Assembly: GCA_030156535.1 (NCBI GenBank)
Contig: JASGMJ010000008.1
Coordinates: 1 to 64,000, forward strand
Reading direction: 5' to 3'
Length of the DNA: 64,000 bases
Origin: Candidatus Sumerlaeota bacterium
GTDB taxonomy: Bacteria; Sumerlaeota; Sumerlaeia; SLMS01; JAHLLQ01
Shown here: positions 1 to 8,837 of the stretch, piece by piece
How the letters are laid out: each line of letters opens with the position of its first letter
Position numbering within the stretch: the stretch's first letter is position 1
Made by a program: the position numbers and the translations under genes
The notes under the pieces: model-generated
Told to the model about the DNA's origin: nothing
Database searches by the model: none
What the model saw: the letters and a program-made list of their open reading frames with translations, nothing else

Positions 1-303
1 GGTACTTGATGCTCAGAGGAAACGAAACCGCCGGATGCCGCAGAGCTTGTCCGGTGGTGTGAGAGGGAGGACGGGGCAACCCGTCCCCCTACTCGATTAG
101 GGCCAAGGAAGGAAAAGGACAAAGAGGACAAAGGGGGTGGAGTGGACAGGAGGGGCAGGATGGGACAGCATCGGGTGGGGGAATTGGCTACTTGCGGGGA
201 GTGTCATCCTCTCATGCCGGTCCGGGCTTTGCTTGCTTTCCCTTTATGGCTGCGGCATGGTCGCGGCTGTCCGCACCAATTCCCGCCAACAGGAGAAGAA
301 TGA
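1..303. other. Left-edge intergenic sequence upstream of sodA
   Basis: I see no convincing gene here. Around 115-160 there is a purine-rich stretch with repeated GGACAAAG/GGACAGG words. A short frame crossing into sodA looks like a shadow. The sodA promoter must lie in this stretch, but I cannot pick clear -35/-10 boxes. An AGGAGAAG ribosome-binding sequence lies at about 291-298, just before the sodA start. Confidence 0.4.
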
Positions 304-912
304 ATGGCTTACGAACTTCCCAAGCTGCCCTACGCCTACGATGCGCTTGAACCGCATATCGACGCGCGCACCATGGAAATCCACCACACCAAGCACCATC
401 AGGCCTATATCAACAACGTGAACAAGGCCCTCGAAGGCACCGCGCTGGACGGCAAGCCCGTCGAGGCGGTCATCGCCGATCTGAGTGCCGTTCCCGAGGC
501 CAAGCGCACCGCCGTGCGCAACAATGGCGGCGGACACGCGAATCACTCGCTTTTCTGGCAGATCATGAAGCCCGGCGGCAGCAAGCCGTCCGGCGATCTG
601 GCCGCCGCGATCGACGCGGAACTCGGCGGGCTCGACAAGTTCAAGGAGGCCTTCAGCAATGCCGCCGCCACGCGCTTTGGCAGCGGCTGGGCCTGGCTGG
701 CCGTCACCAAGGACGGCAAGCTCGAAGTCACCTCCACGCCCAACCAGGACAGCCCCATCATGGACGGCAAGACGCCGATCCTTGGGCTCGACGTCTGGGA
801 GCACGCCTACTACCTGAACTATCAGAACCGCCGTCCCGACTACATCGCGGCGTTCTTCAACGTCGTGAACTGGGACAAGGTGGGCGAACTGTACGCCGCC
901 GCAAAGAAATAA
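304..912 (+). CDS. sodA: Superoxide dismutase, Mn type
   Basis: This cytoplasmic enzyme converts superoxide to hydrogen peroxide and oxygen. The 202-residue protein matches the Fe/Mn superoxide dismutase family over its whole length. The metal ligands expected from the family are visible: His27 in MEIHHTKHH, His81 in [10 protein letters not shown], and Asp163 and His167 in DVWEHAYYL. The GGGHANHS context and the NQDSP motif resemble manganese enzymes such as E. coli SodA rather than iron enzymes, which carry Gln before the second ligand. The ATG start follows an AGGAGAAG ribosome-binding sequence. The gene stands alone, and the gene downstream is convergent. Metal choice is inferred from motifs only. 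Confidence 0.96.
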   Translation: MAYELPKLPYAYDALEPHIDARTMEIHHTKHHQAYINNVNKALEGTALDGKPVEAVIADLSAVPEAKRTAVRNNGGGHANHSLFWQIMKPGGSKPSGDLAAAIDAELGGLDKFKEAFSNAAATRFGSGWAWLAVTKDGKLEVTSTPNQDSPIMDGKTPILGLDVWEHAYYLNYQNRRPDYIAAFFNVVNWDKVGELYAAAKK

Positions 913-993
913 CAGCGCGCACCGCCCGGCAGGCCGCTCAGGATAGGGACGGCTGCCGGGGCCCGAAGCACTGAGATGCAGAGCATCCCGACA

Positions 994-1034
994 GCCCGGC
1001 TTTCGCTGGGCGGGTTGGGGTGTTTCTTTTTTTT
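994..1034 (+). terminator. Possible terminator after sodA
   Basis: A short hairpin (GCCCGGC, TTTC loop, GCTGGGC; 994-1011, one G-U pair) is followed after about 15 nt by eight T residues at 1027-1034. The distance between stem and T tract is longer than in a textbook terminator. A second, longer-loop hairpin (CCCGGCAG / CTGCCGGG) lies just upstream at about 925-960. Confidence 0.4.
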
Positions 1035-1053
1035 GTGGTTTGTTGCCCGCCGC

Positions 1054-2583
1054 TTACTCGTAAAACGGGTTATAGGTGAACAGTGCCTCGGCCCAGGCGC
1101 GTTCGTCGGCCGAGGTGGCGTAGACGGTGTTGCCGTGGGCGTCCTTGACGTTGAGGCAGCGGGCGGCGGCGGTGAGCTTCCACTCTGTCCCCGTCCATTC
1201 GTAGCGCGCCTCGATGGAGTGCGTGCCGACGTGAGTGCGTTCCTCGAACCATTTGATGCGGTGGGTGACCGAGGCTTTCCAGCCACCGATCTTGCTGATG
1301 ATCGGCGGGTCGGTGCGGATGTATTCGCAGTGGACGGTGACGGTGGCGCCGCCGTTTATGGATTCGGCCTGGCGGGGGATGCCGAGGCGCGATTTCATGA
1401 AGCGCGTGTGTTTCTCGTTCAGGACGTCAAAGGCGGCGCGGATTTCCTCTTCGCTCAGGGGTGCGGGTGTGGGCGTGGGGGGGGGAGTGGGTGCGATCGT
1501 GGGAGTGGGGACGGGGGTGACGACGTCGGCGAGGATGTCCTCGATGGGCTCGGGGGTTTCGGAGACGGCGAGGCCGCCGTCCTGATTCCTGGTCGCGTCG
1601 TTGTTGGCCTCGGCCGTTGCGTACCAGTCTTTGATGCTCTGATTGCCGACGTTGGAGTTGTGCTCGAACCAGTCGTAGACCCAGCCGACTCCGCCGATGC
1701 AGCCGAGGCAGACCGCGATGACGACGAGCAGGATGATGAGCCAGGAATAAGTGCCGATCGTTTCGCCGATCGAGAAGGACTTTTTCGCCTTCTTTTTCGA
1801 GCCGGGTGTCTGGACGAGTTTTGACGGCCCGCGGCTGCCCTCCACGGGCAGGGTGGTCGTGGACGTGGAGTGGCGCATGGGATCGACGACGATGAGCCCG
1901 GCCATCGAGCCGACGGCCTCCTTTGCCATCGTGTTTCCGGCAGCGCCGGCCTGGGTCAGCATCCCGACGAGTTGCGCCTGAACGCCCTCGTCCTGGGGGC
2001 GCGAGAAAATCCCGGCCAGCAGCGCGGCACACTCCACGGCAACTTCCGAATCGAGCGACTGCGGCGTCACGGCGCCGAGCATGCGTTCGCCCGCCCACTC
2101 GAACGATCCCGCGTCGTGGAAGATCGCGCACTGCGTGAGAAAGCACTGGAGGCAGACGAGGAACTTGTCGTCGAGCGCCAGGCCGCCGACCTGTTCGAGC
2201 GTTTCGCGCAGGCGCGGAAACCATTGTCCGAGCGAGGAGCGCAGTTCGGTGACGGTGCTGGCGGGGACTTCGGCGGAGAACTCGGAAAGAACCTGGGCGA
2301 GAACGTGATTGGCGAGGCACCAGTAAACAGGCGAGTTGCCCCAGGTGCCCTCGCCGCCGCGCAGGCGGTCGAGCGCACTGTTGGGACTCAGGCGCGCGAG
2401 GTCTTCGAGGGTTTTTTCGAGCAGATCGCCGAGCGCCGGGTCTCGGCGTCCAACGTACTGGCGCAGCAGAAGAAGACGCGAGGCGCAGTAGGAGAGGTCC
2501 TCCTGGCGCACGAGCGAGGTCACCGGTTCGGTGACGAAACGGCGGAGGAACTTTCCATGCTCGACAAGATGGCGGAACGTCAC
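1054..2583 (-). CDS. Membrane-anchored protein of unknown function
   Basis: I do not recognise the family. The 509-residue protein has three parts. The first is a helical, probably cytoplasmic N-terminal region (about 1-265). The second is a basic patch (GSKKKAKKSFS) leading into one hydrophobic span (about 283-308). The third is an extracytoplasmic C-terminal part joined by a Pro/Thr linker with TPTPAP-like repeats (about 355-378). The last 130 residues look like a small alpha+beta domain of the kind that carries secreted ligand-binding or NTF2-like folds; this is a guess. Translation probably starts at GTG (2583) with GGGAGA a few bases upstream. It stands alone between convergent sodA and a divergent neighbour. 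Confidence 0.75.
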   Translation of the reverse strand: MTFRHLVEHGKFLRRFVTEPVTSLVRQEDLSYCASRLLLLRQYVGRRDPALGDLLEKTLEDLARLSPNSALDRLRGGEGTWGNSPVYWCLANHVLAQVLSEFSAEVPASTVTELRSSLGQWFPRLRETLEQVGGLALDDKFLVCLQCFLTQCAIFHDAGSFEWAGERMLGAVTPQSLDSEVAVECAALLAGIFSRPQDEGVQAQLVGMLTQAGAAGNTMAKEAVGSMAGLIVVDPMRHSTSTTTLPVEGSRGPSKLVQTPGSKKKAKKSFSIGETIGTYSWLIILLVVIAVCLGCIGGVGWVYDWFEHNSNVGNQSIKDWYATAEANNDATRNQDGGLAVSETPEPIEDILADVVTPVPTPTIAPTPPPTPTPAPLSEEEIRAAFDVLNEKHTRFMKSRLGIPRQAESINGGATVTVHCEYIRTDPPIISKIGGWKASVTHRIKWFEERTHVGTHSIEARYEWTGTEWKLTAAARCLNVKDAHGNTVYATSADERAWAEALFTYNPFYE

Positions 2584-2691
2584 GATGTCTCCCGGGGCTG
2601 AGTGGGTGCGCCACTGTTCTTACTGCACCGTGAGATGGCGCATGGCGGAGAGCCGGGCAAGACGGAAGAATGTGCATTATTCCGATTTGCG

Positions 2692-2697
2692 TATAAT
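2692..2697 (+). promoter_or_regulatory. Candidate -10 box (TATAAT)
   Basis: A perfect TATAAT lies in a locally AT-richer stretch, about 195 nt upstream of the phosphodiester glycosidase start. The -35 region at the right spacing is poor. It may drive the downstream gene with a long leader. Seen by eye only. Confidence 0.3.
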
Positions 2698-2890
2698 ACG
2701 ACTTGGACGTGGAACGGGTGCGTCTCGCGGTTTCGGATGGAGAAGGCGTGGTGGCGCTGCTGGGCGGGACGGAGAGGCGTCCGATTTGCAATGCCGTGCG
2801 CCTGAAAACGGCTTGCCGTCCCTTGTTTTCGTGTGCGCTCGTGAACTGGCGAGAGAGGCTTTTCCCCATCAATTTCACGGAGGCAAGACG

Positions 2891-4111
2891 ATGAGGTGGA
2901 GCAAGGTCGCGTGGATTGTTTGTGCCCTGCCGGCGGTGCTTGCCGCGCAGACCGACATCCTGAAGATCGAGAAAGCCCCCTGGTTTGCCCGCGAGGTGGC
3001 CGACGGCGTCACGTGGAAGTATTATCACTTCGACGACTTGTTCGGCGGCCAGCAGGACGTGCACATTGCCGAAATCGACATGGACGTGGCGGGCACGGCG
3101 CTCAAGTTCCTCTATCGCCCGTCCGTAGGCGCCACCGTCGCGACGTACGCAACGGATCACGCCAACACGGCGGCAACAATCAACGGCAACTTCTCCAACC
3201 CCGCGCGCGAAATCGTCCAGTTCCTCCGTCTCGACGGGACGCTGATTACGCCGACGTGGGTGGACGTGCAGGACGAGGGCGGCATCGTCATCGACAACTC
3301 CGGTTTCGTGGACGTTGTTCTTCGGCCGTCGAGCGGCGACTGGGCGGATCGCACCGAGCCGAATGTGATGGCGTCGAACGTTCCGCTGTTGACCGATGGA
3401 GCGTTGTACCCGCTGCCCGATATTGCGTTCTACATGAGGGACCGTCACCCGCGTTCGGCGGTGGGGAAGACGGCGGACAATCGCCTGCTGCTTGTGGCGG
3501 TGGACGGGCGGCGCGCGGGCGCGGAAGGCATGACGCTCGACGAGATGCGCACTCTCTTCCTGGGGCTTGGCGCCGACGACGCGCAGAACCTCGACGGCGG
3601 CGGCTCGACGTCACTGTGGATAAGGGGCGAGCCCGGCGATCAGGTGGTCAACACGCCGTCCGACGGCTCGCTGCGGCTCGTGGCTTCGGCGCTTGCCGTG
3701 GTCGCGAATCCTTCCACGGCCACGATGGACCACGACGCGCGGTACATGGGCGCGTCGGCTTATCAGGCAACGATGACTTCCGCCACCACACAGACGGTGA
3801 CGATGACGTTTCGCAATTACGGGACGACGGCGTGGGGTGCGGGGACGGTGCTGAAGACGACGGAGGACCGCAACCGCGCGAGCCCATTCTTTACGGCGGG
3901 CGACTGGGTGTCGGCTTCGAGTCCTGGAGCGCTGAACGAGTCGAGCGTGGCGCCCGGCGCGGACGGCACGTTTACGTTCACGCTGACGGCGCCGGCGGTT
4001 TCGGCCGCCACGGCGTTCACCGAGAGCTTCGGCGTGTATGATGCGGCGGGGGGCTGGCTGGGGCCGGAGCAGAACCGCCTGACGCTGACCGTGCTGCCGA
4101 AAGGCGTCTGA
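2891..4111 (+). CDS. Exported phosphodiester glycosidase family protein with Ig-like tail
   Basis: This is a probable secreted hydrolase of the NAGPA (N-acetylglucosamine-1-phosphodiester alpha-N-acetylglucosaminidase) family, which removes capping sugars from phosphodiesters. The start at ATG 2891 gives a classic signal peptide (MRWSKVAWIVCALPAVLAA) and follows ACGGAGG; the frame is open further upstream but without a sensible start. Family hallmarks are NGNFSNPAREIVQF near the middle of the catalytic part and DDAQNLDGGGSTSLW (about 225-240). Residues of about 290-400 form a second domain with MTFRNYGTTAW, typical of NBR1-like/Ig-like beta-sandwich tails on secreted bacterial enzymes. The natural substrate is unknown. 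The gene stands alone and is convergent with dps. Confidence 0.85.
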   Translation: MRWSKVAWIVCALPAVLAAQTDILKIEKAPWFAREVADGVTWKYYHFDDLFGGQQDVHIAEIDMDVAGTALKFLYRPSVGATVATYATDHANTAATINGNFSNPAREIVQFLRLDGTLITPTWVDVQDEGGIVIDNSGFVDVVLRPSSGDWADRTEPNVMASNVPLLTDGALYPLPDIAFYMRDRHPRSAVGKTADNRLLLVAVDGRRAGAEGMTLDEMRTLFLGLGADDAQNLDGGGSTSLWIRGEPGDQVVNTPSDGSLRLVASALAVVANPSTATMDHDARYMGASAYQATMTSATTQTVTMTFRNYGTTAWGAGTVLKTTEDRNRASPFFTAGDWVSASSPGALNESSVAPGADGTFTFTLTAPAVSAATAFTESFGVYDAAGGWLGPEQNRLTLTVLPKGV

Positions 4112-4173
4112 CGGCGGCCAGAACACGGCGTGGCCGCAGCACTGACGCGACTCCGTCCCTGATTAACGAAAGA

Positions 4174-4203
4174 GCGGCGGTTCCACTGACCCGGAACCGC
4201 CGC
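4174..4203. terminator. Strong hairpin between convergent genes
   Basis: A perfect 11-bp stem (GCGGCGGTTCC / GGAACCGCCGC) with an 8-nt loop lies between the glycosidase gene and dps. Neither side has a long T tract, so it may be a bidirectional transcription end or an RNA 3'-protecting stem. Confidence 0.55.
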
Positions 4204-4264
4204 CGTTGCGAAACGCACCACCCCTCCGCCGAAAGTTATCAAGAAACCGGCGGCACGGGATCAA

Positions 4265-4783
4265 TCACTTCTTTGCCTGCAAGTGGGCCTCGATGAACCA
4301 TGTCCACTTGTCGATTTCCCCGCTCATGCTGGTGAACAGGTCCTCGGTCACGGGGTCGCCCGCGTCGCCTGCGGCATCAATGGCCTGGCGAACCTTGCCG
4401 CCAAAGTCGGCGAGTGCGGCGGCGACGGCCTCGACGTGGTCGGTGCCGTCCGTGATGTCGGCGGGATAGGCGGGGAGGCTCGTGGCGTCGGCCACCATGC
4501 GTGCCGTGCCGCGCGCCGTGCCGCCCAGAATCACGAGGCGCTCGGCAATCTCATCCACCTGCTCGTTGAGCACGGCGTGCAATTCGTCGAAGGTCTTGTG
4601 CAGCGACATGAAGTGCGGGCCCTTCACGTTCCAGTGGGCCTGCTTGGCCATCATGGTCAGGTCAATGGAGTCCGCCAGCCGGGCCTGCAACAGCTCGACA
4701 ACTTTCGCGCGGACCTGGTCATCCATCTTCAGCTTGCTCGGGGTCAGTTTCTTCGGTGCCATCTTCGGTGTCTTCTCCAACAT
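4265..4783 (-). CDS. dps: Dps ferritin-like DNA-protection protein
   Basis: Dps stores iron, oxidises Fe2+ with hydrogen peroxide and, in many bacteria, coats DNA under starvation or oxidative stress. The 172-residue protein has the Dps ferroxidase signature around QAHWNVKGPHFMSLHKTFDE, and the later acidic partner residues in DEIAER are in place. I chose ATG 4783 because AGGAGAAAGG lies a suitable distance upstream. A start at 4825 is open but would bury that site. The N-terminus is Lys-rich (KTPKMAPKKLTPSKLK), like the DNA-binding tails of some Dps proteins. Together with sodA nearby it suggests a stress-defence neighbourhood, though the two are not co-transcribed. Confidence 0.92.
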   Translation of the reverse strand: MLEKTPKMAPKKLTPSKLKMDDQVRAKVVELLQARLADSIDLTMMAKQAHWNVKGPHFMSLHKTFDELHAVLNEQVDEIAERLVILGGTARGTARMVADATSLPAYPADITDGTDHVEAVAAALADFGGKVRQAIDAAGDAGDPVTEDLFTSMSGEIDKWTWFIEAHLQAKK

Positions 4784-5109
4784 GAGAATCCTTTCTCCTT
4801 TCTTCACACTCTGGAGGAAGCGCAAACCTCATGCCTCGCCGTCCCGCCGTGGGAAATCTGAATTCCTTTCGATTCTCAATTGCTGAGATGCAAGGAATTA
4901 CGGGAGGAATGGGGGGGAACAGCGCCCGGTGGGTGTTCCGGCATGGAGTCTTCTCCGAGAGAGCGGGGAGGGGGTGGCGTTGCACCCTGCCACGAAATGT
5001 CCGGTTATGCCGACAATTCGGCGCGCTCTCCGGCTGCGTGCCCTCTTCGCTTGAGTTCCAAGGGCGTGCCGCGTCATCTCCGGCGCACCCCCGCGTGGAG
5101 CTCTCCCCG
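4784..5109. other. Divergent intergenic region dps / thyX-like
   Basis: This roughly 325-bp stretch lies between divergently transcribed genes and should hold both promoters. The thyX-like frame stays open across it back to ATG 4831, but the encoded residues (Arg/Gly/Cys-rich, low similarity to anything) do not look like protein. I therefore treat it as non-coding. I could not define promoter boxes with confidence. Confidence 0.4.
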
Positions 5110-6690
5110 TTGACCGTCCCCGTTCCCGTTTCCTCCGGCGAGGCCCCGTTCCTCTCCGCCCTTCCGGTTGTCCGCCTGACCAAGGCGTTCGTCACGCCGT
5201 TTCGCAACGTCGTGGCGACGGCGCGAACATGCTACTCGTCGAAAGGCATCGTGACTGATGAACAGGTCGGCGAGCCCGAGCGCTTCTCTCCACTCGTCAA
5301 GTCGATCTACGAGGCCGGGCACCACACCACGTTCCAGCACGCGCACTTTCAGTTCGCCATCGAGAACGTCTCGCGCCACTTCATCTGGTCGTTTCTGCAT
5401 TCGCATCCGTTCTACAACAGCGAGCAGGTCTCGCAGCGCTACGTGACGGTGAAGCCGGACACGATGACGGTGCCCGCGCTGGCGGAGCCGGAACTGGGGG
5501 TGTTTCGGGCGACGGCGGAGATGCAATTCGCCGCGTACCGCCGCCTGTGCGAGAGCCTGGAGGGGCCGGTGGAGGCGGAGTTTTTCCGCCGCTTCAATCG
5601 CAGCGAGCGGATGGAGAAGAGGCACCGCGCGACGATCCGCAAGAAGGCTCAGGAGATTGCGCGCTATGTGCTGCCCGTGGGGACGCACGCGTATTTGTAC
5701 CACACGGTGTCGGCGATCACGCTGCTGCGATACTGGCGCGCGGCCGCGCAGCTCGACGTTCCGGCGGAAACGCGCCTGGTGGTGGGCGAGATGGTGCGCC
5801 AGGTGCTGGCGCACGACAGCGAGTATGGGATCACGCTGCAGGAGCCGCTGGACCCCGAAATGTTCCCGGAGATCGGGGTGCTGGCGGCGCACGCGGACGA
5901 CGTGGGGCGCGCGCGGGCATTCCGCGAGGAGTTCGACGCCGGGCTCGAAGGCCACTGGTCGCGCCTGACGGGCTACACACACGGCGCGGAGCAGCAGGTG
6001 GCGTCGGCCGTGCGCGAGATGTTGGGCCTGTGCGCGGGCGATTTGTCCGATGACGATGCGATCGCGCTGGCGCTCGACCCCGGGCGCAATCGCCTGCTGG
6101 GCGAGTCGCTGAACCTGACGACGGTCGCCAAGCTCACGCGCGCGCTGCACCACGCGCACTACACGTTCCGCAAGAAGATCAGCCACACGGCCGACAGCCA
6201 GGACCAGCGCCACCGCATGACGCCCGCGTCGCGCCCGGTCCTCGCCGCGCACGTGGACGACGAACCCGACTACATCGTGCCGGAGCTGCTGCGCCACGAC
6301 GAGGCGGCGATGGCCGTCTACCGCGAGACGATGGAACAATCGTGGGAGGCGATGGGACGGCTGCGGCGCGCAGGCGTGGCCGCGCAGTGGACGAGCTACC
6401 TGCTGCCCAACGCCGTCAGTGTGCGGTTCACCGAGAGCAGCGACCTGCTGAACCTGCGCCACAAGCACCAGATGCGGCTGTGCTACAACGCACAGGAGGA
6501 GATCTGGCGGGCGTCGCTGGACGAGGCGTTGCAGATCCGCGCCGTGCAGCCCGCGCTGGGCAGGTACCTGCTGCCGCCGTGCACGCTGCGGGCGATGGCG
6601 CGGAGCAAGCCGATCTGCCCCGAAGGCCCGCGCTACTGCGGCGTCGCCGTGTGGAAGAAGGACGCGAACGAGTACGAGCGGGTGATTTAG
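5110..6690 (+). CDS. Duplicated ThyX-like (FAD-dependent thymidylate synthase family) protein
   Basis: ThyX enzymes make dTMP from dUMP with FAD, NADPH and methylenetetrahydrofolate. This protein (526 residues from TTG 5110, roughly twice a normal ThyX) appears to hold two ThyX-like halves. The first contains NSEQVSQRY (signature region) and RYVLPVGTHAYLYHTVS. The second contains SQDQRHRMTP and a C-terminal block with YLLPNAVSV and CYNAQEEIW, matching the usual flavin/nucleotide-binding end. The canonical RHR-x7-S motif is degenerate in the first half (SHP at the RHR position) but an RHR survives in the second. Conserved sequence begins near 5150. The start is uncertain: GGAG precedes TTG 5110, while the open frame reaches ATG 4831. 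Activity as a thymidylate synthase is plausible, not certain. Confidence 0.8.
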   Translation: MTVPVPVSSGEAPFLSALPVVRLTKAFVTPFRNVVATARTCYSSKGIVTDEQVGEPERFSPLVKSIYEAGHHTTFQHAHFQFAIENVSRHFIWSFLHSHPFYNSEQVSQRYVTVKPDTMTVPALAEPELGVFRATAEMQFAAYRRLCESLEGPVEAEFFRRFNRSERMEKRHRATIRKKAQEIARYVLPVGTHAYLYHTVSAITLLRYWRAAAQLDVPAETRLVVGEMVRQVLAHDSEYGITLQEPLDPEMFPEIGVLAAHADDVGRARAFREEFDAGLEGHWSRLTGYTHGAEQQVASAVREMLGLCAGDLSDDDAIALALDPGRNRLLGESLNLTTVAKLTRALHHAHYTFRKKISHTADSQDQRHRMTPASRPVLAAHVDDEPDYIVPELLRHDEAAMAVYRETMEQSWEAMGRLRRAGVAAQWTSYLLPNAVSVRFTESSDLLNLRHKHQMRLCYNAQEEIWRASLDEALQIRAVQPALGRYLLPPCTLRAMARSKPICPEGPRYCGVAVWKKDANEYERVI

Positions 6691-6696
6691 TGGGGG

Positions 6697-6731
6697 CGTG
6701 GTTCGTTTTTCATGCTTCGTGGTTCGGAAGG
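6697..6731. repeat. TTCGTGGTTCG-type low-complexity repeat
   Basis: GTGGTTCG appears twice with a TTTTTCATGC spacer, right after the thyX-like stop codon. The same words occur near the gene pairs at 31.1-31.4 kb and 46.99-47.07 kb. No clear complementary arm is visible on the other side of this copy. Confidence 0.55.
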
Positions 6732-6782
6732 GTTTCTTCTGAGGGTTGTATCGCTTCAAACCGATTAAGGGGAGCGATTCAA

Positions 6783-7546
6783 ATGAAACTGGTCAGTTTG
6801 TTTAGTGGACAAGAGATCGAACTGCTGGATTCAGTAATGCCGGGAGGGGACAAGTGGGCCCAGCACGTCAAGGACGAGAACAGTGATTGTTTGAGTTTCT
6901 GCCCGTACTTCAACAAGCCTTGTGATGCCCACGGACCGCACAATCTCTGTTCCATGGGGAAAAGGAGTGGGCTCTGGCGGGGGGCGCCAGAAAACATGGC
7001 TACTCTGGCTGTTCTCTTGCATGTACTGACAAACTTCAAACACTACGACAGAGGTGATTTCAAGGGCGCTGTTGATTCTGAAGAGATGATCGGTCGCATG
7101 ACAAAGAGAATTGAGTCCAGGCTTCGGAAGCTTGCGAATTCCTCTGGAAAGACCGAGGGCGAGGCCTTGACAAAGGTTGGTATGGGCAAGGAGCCTTGAG
7201 AACCTTGCTGATTGCAGAGCGACAGGGTTGTGACGTCACTGGTGTGAAAGACCCGAAGCTGCTGTGCGCTTCGCACATTGTTCCTTGGTCTGAGGACGAG
7301 AAGAACCGGATGAACCCATCCAACGCGCTTCTGCTTGTGGCTCCCTTGGACTTTCTGTTTGATCAATACCTGATTTCCTTCAATGAGAATGGACGTGTCC
7401 GTATCGCACCCACTCTCGAAGAGGACAAGCAGGCCATGGATTTGTTCGGTGTGTCGAAGGGCATGAAGATTCGCAAGGTTCTACCGGGAATGGAAAAGTT
7501 CTTGAAGAAGCACCGCCAACGTTTTTGCCGCCTGCATGGTAGCTGA
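6783..7546 (+). pseudogene. HNH endonuclease gene interrupted by a one-base frameshift
   Basis: Two overlapping frames together make one HNH-family nuclease of about 254 residues. The first frame (6783-7199) starts at ATG 6783, has a Cys-rich segment (about residues 38-58) and runs to KTEGEALTKVGMG. The second (up to 7546) continues with GQGALRTLLIAERQGCDVTG, then CASHIVPW, the first HNH histidine region, and PLDFLFDQYLISF. In intact family members the block reads T-E-x-E-A-L-x-K-x-x-x-G-Q-G-x-[FL]-R-x-x-L-L. That is restored here by adding one G to the GGG run at 7184-7186. GC content is visibly lower than in its neighbours (near 45-50%), suggesting acquisition. It could be a real mutation or an assembly/sequencing error in a homopolymer. 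Confidence 0.75.
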
Positions 7547-7578
7547 AGTTTCTGGTGCCGGGTGTCTGCTGCCGCAGC

Positions 7579-7638
7579 GGCCCCAACGGGGCCTGATCCC
7601 CTAGCCCAGGGCAAGCGCCGCAGGCGCGCCGCCCTGGG
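7579..7638 (-). repeat. Two-hairpin intergenic element, copy A
   Basis: The small stem GGCCCC-AAC-GGGGCC (7579-7593) and an imperfect 34-nt palindrome that begins CCCAGGGC and ends GCCCTGGG (7605-7638) are separated by exactly 11 nt. It is the reverse-complement orientation of copies B and C. Confidence 0.75.
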
Positions 7639-7760
7639 TCCAGCCAGCAAGAGAAACCGCGCCCTGAAAGCGGCGCGATCCCAAGCCAGTGGACGATTCA
7701 GGTCACACCATTCGTTCTGATCGCACCACCTTCGGGGTGCGGGGAGGAACGTTGCGGCTT

Positions 7761-7821
7761 CCCAGGGCGGCGCGCCTTGCGGCGCTTGCCCTGGGCTTTG
7801 TGATCCTGCCTCTTTGAGGCA
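7761..7821 (+). repeat. Two-hairpin intergenic element, copy B
   Basis: A 35-nt palindrome (7761-7795; the reverse complement of copy A apart from one extra T) is followed after 11 nt by TGCCTC-TTT-GAGGCA (7807-7821). The small stem differs in sequence from copy A but remains perfectly paired. Confidence 0.75.
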
Positions 7822-8406
7822 GTAACGAACCCCTTCGGCAATAACCTCCTTCCTTCATTGCTCAAGGCTGGGGGCATCTCCGAGGTGCTCTTGCGTGTGA
7901 TTCAGCGAAAACGATCAAATGGGCACCGGCAGTCCGGCAGTGATGGCGCACACCCGTCGCTTACGTTTCTGCTTCGTTGAAACTACCGCGGGACAAGCCG
8001 GGTTGTGCTCGGGTGGGCGGACGAGAAGGGGTGGCTGCCTCCGGCAATGAATGCCGATGCCTGCTTGTTTTGGGAGTTCCTGCGTATCTGCCCCCGTTGT
8101 TCTCCTTCTCCGTGGTCTTCTCTTCCCCTTCTTCTCCTCATCGGAGTGAATCCCCTGTGTTGCCGACGGGTGGCATCCGAGAATTCCTGGCTCCAGAGCA
8201 GGGAAAAACTTTGACCCCCCGGGGCGTCTCACGGCAAACCGACGGGCGTTGCGACGAGGCAGGCGGGGTTGGCATGGAAATGGCCCTGCATGGCTTGGAG
8301 CACGAAGGCGGGGAGCAAGACCGACACTCTCCCTCCAACCGTACTGTCTTCAGCACTCCAGGGCCCGGCAGCTCGCCGCGCCCGAACCAGAAAGGCATCT
8401 GCAATC

Positions 8407-8640
8407 ATGGCCGACTTCGAAGCACGTCTCTCTGAAAACGTTCCTGGTAAATTCTATGTCGACGATCAGTGCATCGACTGCGACGCCTGCCGCGCCACAG
8501 CCCCTGATAACTTTGCTCGCGACGAGGAAAAGGGCTACTCCTACGTTTGCAAGCAGCCCGAGAACGAAACCGAGGAACAACTCTGCATGGACGCTCTGGA
8601 AGGCTGCCCCGTCGAAGCCATCGGCGACGACGGCAAGTAA
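8407..8640 (+). CDS. Small 4Fe-4S ferredoxin
   Basis: This 77-residue electron carrier is likely to bind a single [4Fe-4S] cluster. It shows CIDCDACRATAP near residue 21 and GCPVEAI near the C-terminus, supplying the four expected cysteines. One extra Cys in QLCMDAL may form a disulfide, as in some single-cluster ferredoxins. It is very acidic (D/E-rich), which is usual for the family. The ATG at 8407 gives the normal family length; upstream codons in the same frame look non-coding. Its redox partners cannot be told from context: the next gene is TatD. Confidence 0.9.
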   Translation: MADFEARLSENVPGKFYVDDQCIDCDACRATAPDNFARDEEKGYSYVCKQPENETEEQLCMDALEGCPVEAIGDDGK

Positions 8641-8795
8641 GCACCCCGGGAGCCCCCCCATCGCATCCGCTGCCCCGCCTTGCGCTTTGCACGCGCAGGG
8701 CGGTTGCGTTATAGGCTGCATCGAAGGCGGGAGACCGCGCCGTTGCCCAGCTCGCGCGAAATGCCCAAGTCCCCCTATCCATCAATCCCAGCCAG

Positions 8796-8832
8796 CCAAA
8801 CTGAAAACTCAAGACTGACGACTGAAAACTCC
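8796..8832. repeat. CTGAAAACT-type low-complexity repeat
   Basis: Two near-copies of an ACTGAAAACT word lie directly in front of the tatD start codon. The same word family occurs at 13.97, 17.79, 44.3-44.5, 45.4-45.5 and 58.5-58.7 kb. Confidence 0.6.
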
Positions 8833-8837
8833 TCGCC

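Larger units (their letters stand above)
7547..8406. other. Repeat-rich intergenic region, no supported gene
   Basis: About 860 bp separates the broken nuclease gene from the ferredoxin gene. It contains two inverted copies of a two-hairpin element (7579-7638 and 7761-7821) and a CTTCTCCGTGG/CTTCTCCTC pyrimidine stretch near 8098-8142. The latter resembles the complement of the CACGGAGA repeat seen at 13.77 kb. Short open frames on both strands have no recognisable content and I do not call them. Confidence 0.6.

Noticed and set aside
4831-5109. N-terminal extension of the ThyX-like gene to ATG 4831
   Set aside because: The encoded residues are Arg/Cys/Gly-rich without similarity to the family, and they cover the divergent promoter region of dps.
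7915-8232. Small Arg/Lys-rich minus-strand frame between nuclease and ferredoxin genes
   Set aside because: It lies in repeat sequence, has no ribosome-binding site or recognisable content.
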